Under the pieces are notes generated by a model, which ran no database searches, was not told the origin of the DNA, and saw only the letters and a program-made list of their open reading frames with translations. DNA of 64,000 nt, taken from contig NZ_JAUTAJ010000004.1 of assembly GCF_030818485.1 (NCBI RefSeq), forward strand, positions 2,273,001 through 2,337,000. The letters are read 5' to 3'. Below, piece after piece: positions 34,710 to 43,124 of this stretch (position 1 is the stretch's first letter; each line of letters starts with the position of its first letter). The stretch comes from Pseudoroseomonas cervicalis (GTDB lineage: Bacteria; Pseudomonadota; Alphaproteobacteria; Acetobacterales; Acetobacteraceae). Both the position numbers and the translations under genes were made by a program.

Positions 34710-35911
34710 TCAGCCGCGCAGCCGCCCGGGGTTGAACAGGAAGTCCGGGTCCAGCGCCGCCTTCACCCGCGCCCCGATGGCGGCGAGCGCCGCCGGCTCC
34801 TCCGGCAGAACCGGCACCGCGCCGCGCAGCGAATCCGGCGCGCGGAACAGGGTGAAGCTGCCGCCCGAGGGCGCCGCCGCCGCCATCACCGCGCGATGCG
34901 CGGCCTCATTCGCCGGGCCCGCCACCCAGACCAGCCCGCCGCCCCAATCCAGCAGCAGCTTCGCCGGGAAGGCCGCGCGCAGCGCCGCCACCGCCGCCGG
35001 CGCGGCGCTCGGCCGCAGCGAGAGGCGCCACACCGCCTCCCCCGGCGCGGCGCCGAGCGCGCGCGCCTCCCGCACCGACTGCCAGAGCGGCGCGTCCTCC
35101 TCGATGCGCGCCGCCACGCCATGGAGCGCCAGCAGCGCCGCCAGCGCCGCCGCCCGCCGCGGCAGAAACTGAGAAAAATCCTCGAGGCGCAGCAGGGCGG
35201 TGGGGCCGGACAGGCCCGCCTGCGCATCGCCCTCCGGCAGCAGCGCCGCGCCGGAGACGCCATAGGGGCTGCCGAGCCCGGCCGAGAGCGCCGCCACCCC
35301 GGCGGCGATGTCCGCCACCGGCAGGGCCAGCGTCAGGCTGGCCTCGGGGCGCGGGGTCAGCTTCAGGGTGATCTCGGTCAGCACCGCCAGCGTGCCATGG
35401 CTGCCGGCCAGCAGCTTGCACAGGTCGAGCCCCGTGACGTTCTTGTGCACCCGCCCGCCGGAGCGGATCAGCTCGGCATGGCCGGTCACCGCGCGCACGC
35501 CCAGCACCTGGTCGCGCGCAGCGCGCCGCCGACATAGATGCGGCGCGGGCCGGACAGATTGGCGGCGACCAGCCCGCCCAAAGTCGGCGGCGTCGCCACC
35601 CCGAACAGCGCGGCATAATCCGGCGGCTCGGCCGGGATCATCTGGCGGTGTTCTGCCAGCGCCGCCTCGATCTCCGGCAGGGTCGTGCCGGCGCGGGCGG
35701 AGAGCACCATCTCCTGCGGCCGGTACAGGGTGATGCCGGTGAGCGCGCGGGTGGAAAGACGCCGCGGCGCGACCACCGGGCGCAGGCTGGCGGCCCGGCC
35801 GCCCAGGCCACTGACCGCCAGGGCCTGCCCCGCCGCGCGGGCGGCGCGCACCGCCTCCACCACGCCCGCCTCGGTGGCCGGCGCCTCCGCCAGGTCGAGC
35901 GCCGCGCTCAT
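34710..35911 (-). pseudogene. glcE: Glycolate oxidase FAD-binding subunit GlcE, frameshifted
   Basis: The N-terminal part starts MSAALDLAEAPATEAGVVEA and reaches ANLSGPRRIYVGGALR. The C-terminal part continues VLGVRAVTGHAELIRSGGRV to NPGRLRG in another frame. At about 35511-35522 the DNA reads CTGCGCGCGACCAG where CTGCGCGACCAG would restore RDQVLGVRAV, a two-base gain in a CG repeat. The rest is undamaged, intact length about 400. The ATG overlaps the glcD stop (ATGA), showing operon coupling. A sequencing slip in a CG run is as likely as a dead gene. Confidence 0.85.
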
Positions 35912-37374
35912 GCCGCGCGCCCCGGCGTGGCCAGCACCGGATTGCCCTCCAGCGGGAAGACCTTGGCCGGGTTCAGCAGCCATTGCGGGTCGAAGGCCGA
36001 TTTGATGGCGCGCTGCTGCGCCAGCTCGGTCGCGGTGAACTGCACCGGCATCAGGTCGCGCTTCTCGACACCCACGCCATGCTCGCCGGTCAGGCAGCCG
36101 CCCACCTCGACGCAGAGCTTCAGGATGTCGGCGCCGAAGGCCTCGGCCTTTCGGAAGCTCTCCGGGTCGTTGGCATCGAACATGATCAGCGGGTGCAGAT
36201 TGCCGTCGCCGGCATGGAAGATGTTGGCGACCTTCAGCCCATACGCCTCCGACATCTCCTGCATCCGCCGCAGCACGCGCGGCAGCTCGCCGGTCGGGAT
36301 GGTGCCGTCCATGCAGAGGTAATCGGGGCTGATGCGGCCGATCGCGCCGAAGGCGCCCTTGCGGCCCTTCCAGATGGCCAGGCTCTCCTCCGCCGTCTCC
36401 GCCACCCTGAGCGAGATCGGCCCGAACCGCCCGCAGATTTCTTTCAGTTTTTCCAGGAGGGCATCCTGTTCCTCGGTGTTGCCCTCGACCTCGATGATCA
36501 GCAGCGCCTCGGCCTCCAGCGGGTAGCCGGCCTTCGCAAACGCCTCGCAGGCATGGATCGCCGGGCGGTCCATGAATTCCAGCGCCACCGGAATGATGCC
36601 GCTGGCGATGATGGCGTCCACCACCTCGCCCGCCACCTCGTTGCTCGGATAGGCGGCGAGCATCGCCCGCGCCCCTTCCGCCGCGCGCAGGATGCGCACC
36701 GTCACCTCGGTGACGATGCCAAGCTGCCCCTCGCTGCCGGTGATCAGCCCGAGCCAGTCATAGCCGGCCGAATCGAGATGCCCGCCGCCGAGGCGCAACA
36801 CCTCCCCCTCCACCGTCACGAAGGTGACGCCGAGCAGGTTGTTGGCGGTGACCCCGTATTTCAGGCAATGCGCGCCGCCCGAATTCATCATGACATTGCC
36901 GCCGATCATGCAGGCGAGCTGGCTGGACGGGTCGGGCGCGTAGAAGAAGCCATCCGCCGCCACCGCCTGGGTGATGCCGAGATTGGTCACCCCCGCCTGC
37001 ACCACCGCCAGGCGGTCGGCGTAATCGACCTCCAGGATGCGGTTCATGCGCATCAGCCCGATGACGATGCCATCCTCGAGCGGCAGCGCGCCGCCCGAGA
37101 GGCTGGTGCCGGCGCCGCGCGGAATGATGCGGATGCCCTCGGCATGGCAGTAGCGCAGCAGCGCCGCCACCTGCTCCGTCGTCTCCGGCAGGGCGACGGC
37201 CAGCGGCGGCTGGCGATAGGCGGACAGCCCATCCGTCTCATAGGCGCGCAGCCGCACCGGATCGCCGATCACGCCCGGGCCGCGCGCCGAATCCGGCAGG
37301 ATGCGGCCGAGCGCCGCCAGGATCTCCGCCCGCCGCGCCAGCACGGCGGCTTTCGGCTGTGGCAGCTCGATCAT
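35908..37374 (-). CDS. glcD: Glycolate oxidase FAD-linked catalytic subunit
   Basis: 488 residues. The PCMH-type FAD-binding domain includes IIPRGAGTSLSGGALPLEDG and the histidine-rich region IGGNVMMNSGGAHCLKYGVT, then LGLITGSEGQLGIVTEVTVR. The C-terminal domain has metal/substrate-site residues in NIFHAGDGNLHPLIMFD and GGCLTGEHGVGVEKRDLMP. It oxidises glycolate (and often D-lactate) to glyoxylate. It is first in the glcD-glcE-glcF order. Confidence 0.96.
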   Translation of the reverse strand: MIELPQPKAAVLARRAEILAALGRILPDSARGPGVIGDPVRLRAYETDGLSAYRQPPLAVALPETTEQVAALLRYCHAEGIRIIPRGAGTSLSGGALPLEDGIVIGLMRMNRILEVDYADRLAVVQAGVTNLGITQAVAADGFFYAPDPSSQLACMIGGNVMMNSGGAHCLKYGVTANNLLGVTFVTVEGEVLRLGGGHLDSAGYDWLGLITGSEGQLGIVTEVTVRILRAAEGARAMLAAYPSNEVAGEVVDAIIASGIIPVALEFMDRPAIHACEAFAKAGYPLEAEALLIIEVEGNTEEQDALLEKLKEICGRFGPISLRVAETAEESLAIWKGRKGAFGAIGRISPDYLCMDGTIPTGELPRVLRRMQEMSEAYGLKVANIFHAGDGNLHPLIMFDANDPESFRKAEAFGADILKLCVEVGGCLTGEHGVGVEKRDLMPVQFTATELAQQRAIKSAFDPQWLLNPAKVFPLEGNPVLATPGRAA

Positions 37375-37435
37375 GCTCCGCTTCCCCTTTTGCCCGGAGA
37401 ATGAAGCCCGCCCGCCGCCACCGCAAGCGCACGCA

Positions 37436-37470
37436 AAAACGACGCCGTGGCAGGGCCATGGCGTCGTTTT
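37436..37470. terminator. Terminator of rpmJ
   Basis: Stem AAAACGACGCC/GGCGTCGTTTT around a 13-nt loop. With A and T tracts on either side it can work in both directions. It lies between rpmJ and glcD on the minus strand and separates them. Confidence 0.85.
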
Positions 37471-37519
37471 GGAGCGGAAGAACCGCTGCGGCCGCCCCGA
37501 TGGCCGGCCGCGCCCGATG

Positions 37520-37645
37520 TCAGCCCTGGCGGGCCTTCATGCGGGGGTTCTTCTTGTTCAGCACGTACAGACGGCCGCGGCGGCGCACCACCACGCAGTT
37601 CTTGTCGCGCGTCTTGGCGCTCTTCAGGCTGTTACGGATCTTCAT
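37520..37645 (-). CDS. rpmJ: 50S ribosomal protein L36 (cysteine-less form)
   Basis: 41 residues, [20 protein letters not shown] then [20 protein letters not shown] and a final Gly. It lacks the zinc-ribbon CxxC set of classical L36 (one Cys only), so it is the C-minus type common in alphaproteobacteria. AAGAGGGTGCCGAG precedes the ATG. It is closed by the terminator at 37436-37470. A much longer in-frame extension upstream is chance. Confidence 0.96.
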   Translation of the reverse strand: MKIRNSLKSAKTRDKNCVVVRRRGRLYVLNKKNPRMKARQG

Positions 37646-37819
37646 CTCGGCACCCTCTTCGAGCGGGCGCGTATACGGCCCACCCCCCTCCCCGTCAATC
37701 TTTTCTGTCCGCTGCCGGCTTTCTGTCAGCTGCCGGTCAGGGCCGTGACGGGAGGCGCTGCACTCGGCAGGAACGCCGTCGCCCAGGGGCGAAAAGAGCG
37801 TGGCGGCGGCCCGCGATGC

Positions 37820-37945
37820 GCCCCACCTCGCGCTTCGCCCCACCTCGCGCTTCACGGTCCGCCTATCCGCAGAAGCCCACCTCACCGGGAGACGGCGGCA
37901 GCCCGAAAAAGAGTACGGCCTCACAAGGAGACGGCGGCAGCCTGA
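37820..37945. repeat. Repeat-rich patch at the oxyR 3' end, including a 39-bp repeat
   Basis: GGAGACGGCGGCAGCC occurs at 37888-37903 and 37927-37942, a 39-bp period with spacer CGAAAAAGAGTACGGCCTCAC. Just before it, GCCCCACCTCGCGCTTC is repeated twice at 37820-37853 with a 17-bp period. The second 39-bp unit runs into the oxyR coding end and supplies its last residues (CQAAAVSL). The same repeat, inverted, lies at 49950-50035. Confidence 0.85.
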
Positions 37946-38844
37946 CAGGAAAGAGAATCGGACAGGGCGGGGGCGAGGCTGCGGAACTCGGCGGCGCGCG
38001 GGGAATGGGCGCGCCAGGCCAGGCCCAATCCCCGGGTCTGCGGCGTGTCCAGCGGCTTCAGCAGCACCGAGGCGCCGGCCAGCACGCCCCCCTCCACCGC
38101 CAGCCGCGGCAGCAGCGTCACGCCCAGGCCGCCGGCCACCATCTGCACCAGCGTGTGCAGGCTGGTCGCGGCGAAGCTGTCCTGGCTGACCGTGGCGTGC
38201 AGCCCGCAGGCGGCCAGGGTGTGGTCGCGCAGGCAATGGCCATCCTCCAGCAGCAGCAGCCGCTCGCTGCCCAGCGCCGCGACCGGCACGGCCGGTTCAT
38301 CCGCCAGGCGGTGGCCCTCCGGCAGCGCGGCGAAGAAGGGGTCCTCGGCCACGCGCAGCGTCTCGGCCTCCGGCAGGGCGGCCGGCAGGGCCAGCAGCAG
38401 CAGGTCGAGTCGCCCGGCCGAGAGGTCATCGGCCAGCCGGTCGGTCAGGTCCTCGCGCAGCCAGAGCTGCAGGCGCGGGAAGGCGCGGCGCAGCGCCGGC
38501 ATCAGCCGCGGCAGCAGGAAGGGGCCGATGGTCGGGATGACACCGAGCCGCAGCGGGCCGGAGAAGGGGTCGCGCGCCGCCGCCGCCGTCTCCGCCACCG
38601 CGGCCAGCGCCGAGAGCGCCTGGCGGGCGCGCTCCACCAGCTGCAGGCCGAGCGGGGTGAAGACCGGGCGCTTGGCCGGGCCGCGCTCCAGGATGGCGGC
38701 GTCGAGCTGCCGCTCCAGCGCGATGATGCCGGCCGAGAGGGTGGATTGCGTGACGGCGCAGGAGAGCGCCGCCCGGCCGAAATGGCCATGGTCGGCCAGC
38801 GCCACCAGATAGCGCAGCTGCTGGGGGGTGGGGAGCGGAGTCAT
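37921..38844 (-). CDS. oxyR: OxyR-type LysR hydrogen-peroxide regulator
   Basis: 307 residues. The LysR HTH at the N-terminus reads [20 protein letters not shown] then [20 protein letters not shown]. In the effector domain [16 protein letters not shown] carries two cysteines nine residues apart, matching the disulfide pair Cys199-Cys208 of E. coli OxyR. Peroxide should oxidise them and activate ahpC. It is divergent from ahpC across 137 bp. The last eight codons are built from the 39-bp repeat. Confidence 0.95.
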   Translation of the reverse strand: MTPLPTPQQLRYLVALADHGHFGRAALSCAVTQSTLSAGIIALERQLDAAILERGPAKRPVFTPLGLQLVERARQALSALAAVAETAAAARDPFSGPLRLGVIPTIGPFLLPRLMPALRRAFPRLQLWLREDLTDRLADDLSAGRLDLLLLALPAALPEAETLRVAEDPFFAALPEGHRLADEPAVPVAALGSERLLLLEDGHCLRDHTLAACGLHATVSQDSFAATSLHTLVQMVAGGLGVTLLPRLAVEGGVLAGASVLLKPLDTPQTRGLGLAWRAHSPRAAEFRSLAPALSDSLSCQAAAVSL

Positions 38845-38878
38845 CGAGCGGACCGATGATTTCGTCGAAAACTATTCA

Positions 38879-38920
38879 TTGGCATGTGTGCGTTGCACCA
38901 TACATAAAGCGGCATGCAAC
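38879..38920. promoter_or_regulatory. Probable ahpC promoter with an inverted repeat
   Basis: On the plus strand TTGGCA (38879-38884), 16-bp spacer, TACATA (38901-38906) resembles a sigma-70-type promoter. A 6-bp inverted repeat GTTGCA/TGCAAC (38892-38897 and 38915-38920) flanks the -10. In the oxyR-ahpC gap, OxyR is the likely controller, but a full ATAG-N7-CTAT array is not seen. Confidence 0.5.
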
Positions 38921-38981
38921 GGGGAGGGCGGGAACGCCCTGGCCCGGTGCCCTGGATCGTTTTGTAAGGGGGTATCCACAG

Positions 38982-39554
38982 ATGCTGACGGTTGGTGACA
39001 AGTTTCCCGCCTTCAACCTGACCGCCGTGAAGGGCGGCCCGGAGGGCCTGGAGGGCCCCGGCAAGTCCTTCGTGGAGATCTCGAACGAGTCGGATGCCGG
39101 CAAGTGGAAGATCGTCTTCTTCTGGCCGAAGGATTTCACCTTCATCTGCCCGACCGAGATCGCGGCTTTCGGCAAGCTGAACAACGAGTTCGCCGACCGT
39201 GACGCGGTGGTCTACGGCGCCTCCACGGACAGCGAGTTCGTGCACCTGAACTGGCGCGTGCACAACAACGACATCCGCGACCTGCCCTTCGCCATGCTGG
39301 CGGATGTGAAGCGCGAGCTGTCGAGCGCGCTCGGCATCCTCGACAAGCAGGCCGGCGTCGCGCTGCGCGCCACCTTCATCGTCGACCCCGAGGGCACCAT
39401 CCAGTGGGCCTCGGTGAACGGCCTGAATGTCGGCCGCAACCCGCAGGAAGTGATCCGCGTGCTCGACGCGCTGCAGACGGACGAGCTCTGCCCCTGCAAC
39501 TGGAACAAGGGCGGCGACACGCTGAACCCGGACCAGCTGTTCAAGGCTGCCTGA
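38982..39554 (+). CDS. ahpC: Peroxiredoxin AhpC-type
   Basis: 190 residues starting [20 protein letters not shown]. The peroxidatic cysteine is in [16 protein letters not shown] (about residue 51). The resolving region near the C-terminus is [15 protein letters not shown]. It reduces hydroperoxides, recycled by AhpD through a CxxC thiol. Another in-frame ATG upstream gives a poor leader; AAGGGGGTATCCACAG supports 38982. It is followed by ahpD after 160 nt. Confidence 0.97.
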   Translation: MLTVGDKFPAFNLTAVKGGPEGLEGPGKSFVEISNESDAGKWKIVFFWPKDFTFICPTEIAAFGKLNNEFADRDAVVYGASTDSEFVHLNWRVHNNDIRDLPFAMLADVKRELSSALGILDKQAGVALRATFIVDPEGTIQWASVNGLNVGRNPQEVIRVLDALQTDELCPCNWNKGGDTLNPDQLFKAA

Positions 39555-39714
39555 TCCGGCGGGGGCGGCCCCGCGCCGCCCCCTCCCCGGCCGCGCCGCC
39601 CCCGCGCGGGGGCCCCGCGCGGCGGTGCGCCGAACCGGCCTGGTGCCGGCTCCGCCCACCTTACGTCACGTCCCTGCATCGCCCGTTTCACGCCAGACCG
39701 GAGGTATCCTTCGC

Positions 39715-40245
39715 ATGTCGCTCGAAGCCCTGCGCGCCCGCCTGCCCGACTATGCCCGCGACCTGAAGCTGAACCTGGGCAGCCTGGCCACCGAGCCGGT
39801 GCTGACCGAGCAGCAGCGCGCCGGCACCTTCGTCGCCAGCGCCATCGCCAGCCGCAACGCCGTGGTGACCAAGGCGCTGATCGCCGAGTTCGGCGCCCAG
39901 CTCTCGGCCGAGGCGCTGCTGGCCGCCAAGGCCGCCGCCGCGATCATGGGCATGAACAATGTCTATTACCGCTTCACCCATCTGGTGGGCGGCGACTATC
40001 CCGGCCTGCCGGCCAAGCTGCGCATGAACGTCATGGCCAAGCCGGGCGTCGAGAAGGTGGATTTCGAGCTGTGGTCGCTCGCCGTCTCCGCCATCAATGG
40101 CTGCGGCATGTGCATGGAGAGCCATGAGAAGGTGGTGAAGCATGGCGGCCTGACCAGCGAGCAGGTGCAGGCCGCGGTGCGCATCGCCGCCGTGGTGCAT
40201 GCCGTCGCCGGCGTGGTCGATGCCGAGGATGCGCTGGCCGAGTGA
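39715..40245 (+). CDS. ahpD: Alkyl hydroperoxide reductase AhpD
   Basis: 176-residue carboxymuconolactone-decarboxylase-fold protein starting [20 protein letters not shown]. The active site is [20 protein letters not shown] (CxxC with following Glu and His), and Glu in [18 protein letters not shown] is conserved. It reduces oxidised AhpC using lipoamide-linked electrons in known cases. With oxyR and ahpC it makes a complete peroxide-defence module. Confidence 0.96.
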   Translation: MSLEALRARLPDYARDLKLNLGSLATEPVLTEQQRAGTFVASAIASRNAVVTKALIAEFGAQLSAEALLAAKAAAAIMGMNNVYYRFTHLVGGDYPGLPAKLRMNVMAKPGVEKVDFELWSLAVSAINGCGMCMESHEKVVKHGGLTSEQVQAAVRIAAVVHAVAGVVDAEDALAE

Positions 40246-40301
40246 GGCCGCGGGGCCGGCCCCAGGGCCGGTCCCTGGGCCGGTTCAGGCGCCGCGAGCG
40301 G

Positions 40302-40340
40302 GGCCGGGTTCCGCAAGGGGCCCGGCCTCTGCCGTTTTTC
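40302..40340 (+). terminator. Terminator after ahpD
   Basis: Stem GGCCGGG/CCCGGCC, 12-nt loop, followed by TCTGCCGTTTTT. It is about 55 nt after the stop codon. Confidence 0.7.
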
Positions 40341-40448
40341 GCGGCATTTTAACCCGACCGGGCGCAAACTCCGCTCGGGTCATGCGTTCATCGCATGGGG
40401 TTCCGCTGAAAATGCAGGCAAATTTTCTGCTGCACCGCGAAAAACTGC

Positions 40449-40477
40449 TTGCATACGAACGACCCCTGACCTATCTT
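40449..40477 (+). promoter_or_regulatory. Promoter of the small RNA
   Basis: TTGCAT (40449-40454), exactly 17 bp, TATCTT (40472-40477). No coding frame follows in the 90 nt before a perfect terminator, so it drives the RNA below. Confidence 0.7.
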
Positions 40478-40483
40478 TCCTCT

Positions 40484-40567
40484 CGCAGCACACAGTTCGC
40501 TGTGTCGCTGTCTTTCTTGGACGTTTCCTCCCTAAACTCGGCGGTGCTTCGGCACCGCCTTTTTTTT
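40484..40567 (+). ncRNA. Probable MmgR (alpha-r8)-like small RNA, about 84 nt
   Basis: Between the promoter above and a perfect terminator (GGCGGTGC-TTCG-GCACCGCC plus eight T, 40540-40567) lies a short RNA without a reading frame. Its 5' part has hairpin ACACAG-TTCG-CTGTGT (about 40490-40505). An unpaired stretch CTTTCTTGGACGTTTCCTCC follows, containing the decamer TTTCCTCCCT at 40524-40533. That decamer, the size and the two-hairpin layout match what I recall of MmgR, the alphaproteobacterial RNA that limits PHB granule formation in Sinorhizobium meliloti. The CCUCCC tract could pair with Shine-Dalgarno sequences. Family assignment is from memory, the RNA gene itself from clear sequence signals. 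Confidence 0.75.
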
Positions 40568-40626
40568 GCCCGCGCGCCAGGGCGCGGCCGAAGCGCGACC
40601 GCGGGCCGCCCCACCGACAACAAGAT

Positions 40627-41505
40627 TCAGACGCGCAGGAAGGACCAGTCGGCCTCGACCAGGCCGTCCAGCAGCGTGGTCAGATCCTGCCGCAGCCGCG
40701 CCATGCCGGGCGCCCGCTCGATCGCCGCCTCATCCATGTAGAGGCCGCGGGCGATCTCGATCTGCAGCACATGCACCGATTCGCGCGGCCGGCCGTAATG
40801 GCGGGTGACATAGCCGCCGGCATAGGGGTCGTTGCGCCGCACCCGGTAGCCCATGGCCCAGAGCTGCTCCTCCACCCGCCGCACCGCGCGGCCATGGCAG
40901 GCGGTGCCATGCGCATCGCCCAGCACCATGTCGGGCGCGTTGGCGCCATGGCCGGGATGCGCCGGCATGGAATGGCAATCGATCAGCAGGCAGCAGCCGA
41001 AGGCCTCGCGCGTCTCGGCGATCAGCCCGGCGAGCGCCGCGTGATAGGGCTGCCAGCAATGCTGGATGCGCTCCTCCGCCTCGCGGAAGGGCAGGCGGCG
41101 GCGATAGACCGGCTCGCCATTGGCCACCACGCGCGCGATGGTGCCGAGCCCGGCGCCGACCCGCGGGCTGGCGCTGTTCACCCAGGCCGGCAGCGGCCCG
41201 TCGAACATGGTCGGGTCCAGCTCCCAGGGCTCGCGATTGGCGTCGCAATAGACACGCGGGAAATTCGCCGCCAGCAGCGGGATGCCGAGGCCGGGGGCGG
41301 CGCCCCACAGCTCCTCAACGAAACTGTCCTCGGAACGGCGCACCGCATGCGAGTCGAGCCGCGATTCGGCCAGGAAGGCGGGCGGGTAGTGGCGGCCGGA
41401 ATGCGGCGAGGCCAGCACCAGCGGTGCGCGCTGCCGGTCCGGGCGCGACAGCTCGAAGGGGCCGGGCGCGGATTGCCCGGCGAGGAGCGGCATCGGAAGA
41501 TCCAT
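40627..41505 (-). CDS. N-formylglutamate amidohydrolase family protein
   Basis: 292 residues. Family marks are LVLASPHSGRHYPPAFLAES, RSEDSFVEELWGAAPGLG, FPRVYCDANREPWELDPTMF, CCLLIDCHSMPAHPGHGANA and YAGGYVTRHYGRPRESVHVL. These supply the zinc ligands and substrate arginine of the HutG-like (N-formylglutamate deformylase) group. No other histidine-degradation gene is nearby, so its true acyl-amino-acid substrate is open. The ribosome site before ATG 41505 is weak; ATG 41493 is possible. Confidence 0.93.
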   Translation of the reverse strand: MDLPMPLLAGQSAPGPFELSRPDRQRAPLVLASPHSGRHYPPAFLAESRLDSHAVRRSEDSFVEELWGAAPGLGIPLLAANFPRVYCDANREPWELDPTMFDGPLPAWVNSASPRVGAGLGTIARVVANGEPVYRRRLPFREAEERIQHCWQPYHAALAGLIAETREAFGCCLLIDCHSMPAHPGHGANAPDMVLGDAHGTACHGRAVRRVEEQLWAMGYRVRRNDPYAGGYVTRHYGRPRESVHVLQIEIARGLYMDEAAIERAPGMARLRQDLTTLLDGLVEADWSFLRV

Positions 41506-41661
41506 GATCCGTCGCCATCAAGCCACAGCGCAACGCCGCTGTCACGCGCAGGGGGCCCCAGCATGCGGGAGGCCGCGGGGCGGCGACAGGATTTTTGCGG
41601 CGGCGGCGAAACCCCTCTTGCCCACCCCCGCCCTCCGGGCTAAAGACCCGGCCCTGCCGGC

Positions 41662-41736
41662 GGGCGCGTAGCTCAGCGGGAGAGCGTCCCCCTGACACGG
41701 GGAAGGTCACAGGTTCAATCCCTGTCGCGCCCACCA
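41662..41736 (+). tRNA. tRNA-Val (anticodon GAC)
   Basis: 75 nt with encoded CCA. Acceptor stem GGGCGCG/CGCGCCC, D arm GCTC...GAGC, anticodon stem TCCCC/GGGGA with loop CTGACAC and anticodon GAC, T arm ACAGG-TTCAATC-CCTGT. All stems pair fully. Confidence 0.98.
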
Positions 41737-41847
41737 TTCCTCCGGCAAAGCTCTCCATCCTTCTCTGCACCAGACAGCAGCGCGGCCCATCGGGCCGGAC
41801 GCGGCTTCGTGGCATGACAGACGGACCACTTCCGGCATAATGCCGGG

Positions 41848-42951
41848 ATGGAAACGACCTCCCTTCCCCGCCCCCCTGTCCTGGCGCCGGATGCCGGCGA
41901 AGGGCCGCCGGTCCTCTCGGCCGACCAGGTCGGCGCCATGCTGCGCTTCCTGCTGGATCGCGGCCCGCGCGACGCGGCGGAGCTGGCCGCGCTGCGCCAG
42001 CTGCCGACGCAGAAGGCGCTGCGCGAGACGCTGTTCCGCAGCGAGGAATTCGGCCGCCTCTACCGCGCCGCGCTGCGCCACAGCGCCGGCTATGCGATGC
42101 CGCTCTTCATGCTGCAGCCGCCCGCCGACCGCGCCGTGCCCTGGCGCTTCGCCGAGCCCGGCCTGGCCGACCCGGTGACGCAGCTCTGCACCGCGGCGCA
42201 GCTGCAGGGGCCGGAGCATGCGCGCTGGTGCAGGCTGATGAAGGTGGCGCCGCGCCAGCACCGCAAGCAGTGGGAATTCGCCTGGATCCTGGCGGCGCTG
42301 GAGAAGGCCGGCATGCTGCGCCCCGGGCTGCGCGCGCTGGGCTTCGGCAATGGGCGGGAGCGGCTGCCCTGCGTGCTGGCCGGGCTCGGCCTCTCGGTCA
42401 CCGCCAGCGACGCCCCGCCCGAGGCGGTGGCCGGCCAGGGCTGGTCCAGCAGCCAGCAATACAGCGCCTCGCTCGACCAGCTGCATCATCGCGACCTGAT
42501 CGACCGCGAGCGTTTTCTCCAGCTGGTCTCCTTCCGCCAGGTCGACATGAACGCCATCCCCGATGATCTGCGCGGCTATGATGTCTGCTGGTCGGCCTGC
42601 GCGCTGGAGCATCTGGGCTCGCTGGCGCATGGGCTCGACTTCATCCGCGCCAGCCTGGCCACGCTGCGCCCGGGCGGCCTCGCCTTGCACACCACCGAAT
42701 TCAACCTCGGCAGCAATGAGGAGACGCTGGAGGCGCGCAGCCTCAGCCTGTTCCGCAAGCGCGACATCGAGGGCCTGGCCAGCCGCCTGACCGCCGAGGG
42801 GCATGAGGTCTGGCCGCTGAACTTCCATCCCGGCCATGCGCTGGCCGATGTCTATGTCGACACGCCGCCCTATTCCTCGCCGCATCTGAAGCTGCAGGCG
42901 GCGGGGCATGTGGTGACCTCGATCGGCATCGCCGTGCGCAAGCGCGGCTGA
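41848..42951 (+). CDS. SAM-dependent methyltransferase-like protein
   Basis: 367 residues starting METTSLPRPPVLAPDAGEGP. A Rossmann-type core lies at about 165-320, with LRALGFGNGRERLPCVLAGL (motif I), VTASDAPPEAV (acidic motif II), YDVCWSACALEHLGSLAHGL and LATLRPGGLALHTTEFNL. The N-terminal 150 residues are an extra helical region of unknown role. Such proteins are often linked to surface-glycan or small-molecule methylation. No pathway partners adjoin. Confidence 0.75.
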   Translation: METTSLPRPPVLAPDAGEGPPVLSADQVGAMLRFLLDRGPRDAAELAALRQLPTQKALRETLFRSEEFGRLYRAALRHSAGYAMPLFMLQPPADRAVPWRFAEPGLADPVTQLCTAAQLQGPEHARWCRLMKVAPRQHRKQWEFAWILAALEKAGMLRPGLRALGFGNGRERLPCVLAGLGLSVTASDAPPEAVAGQGWSSSQQYSASLDQLHHRDLIDRERFLQLVSFRQVDMNAIPDDLRGYDVCWSACALEHLGSLAHGLDFIRASLATLRPGGLALHTTEFNLGSNEETLEARSLSLFRKRDIEGLASRLTAEGHEVWPLNFHPGHALADVYVDTPPYSSPHLKLQAAGHVVTSIGIAVRKRG

Positions 42952-43124
42952 GGCCGGGCGCGGCGCCGCGCCGCATGGCGCTCATTGCGCGGCGCCCTCC
43001 CCTCGGGCAATAAACATGCAGAAGGGTCGGGTCTGCCTTGCCGGAAATGAGCAAGGCCGGCCTTGACCCTGCCGCGCCGCCACCGCACACCGGGGGCCAC
43101 GCCGAGGGAAGGGAAGAAACGTCC

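Noticed and set aside
37520..38236. 238-codon minus-strand protein ending in the L36 sequence
   Set aside because: Only the last 41 codons match L36 and have a ribosome site. The upstream part is repeat-rich non-coding and antisense composition.
40199..40741. 180-codon plus-strand frame over the sRNA region
   Set aside because: It runs through the ahpD terminator and the sRNA terminator and lacks protein-like composition or a ribosome site.
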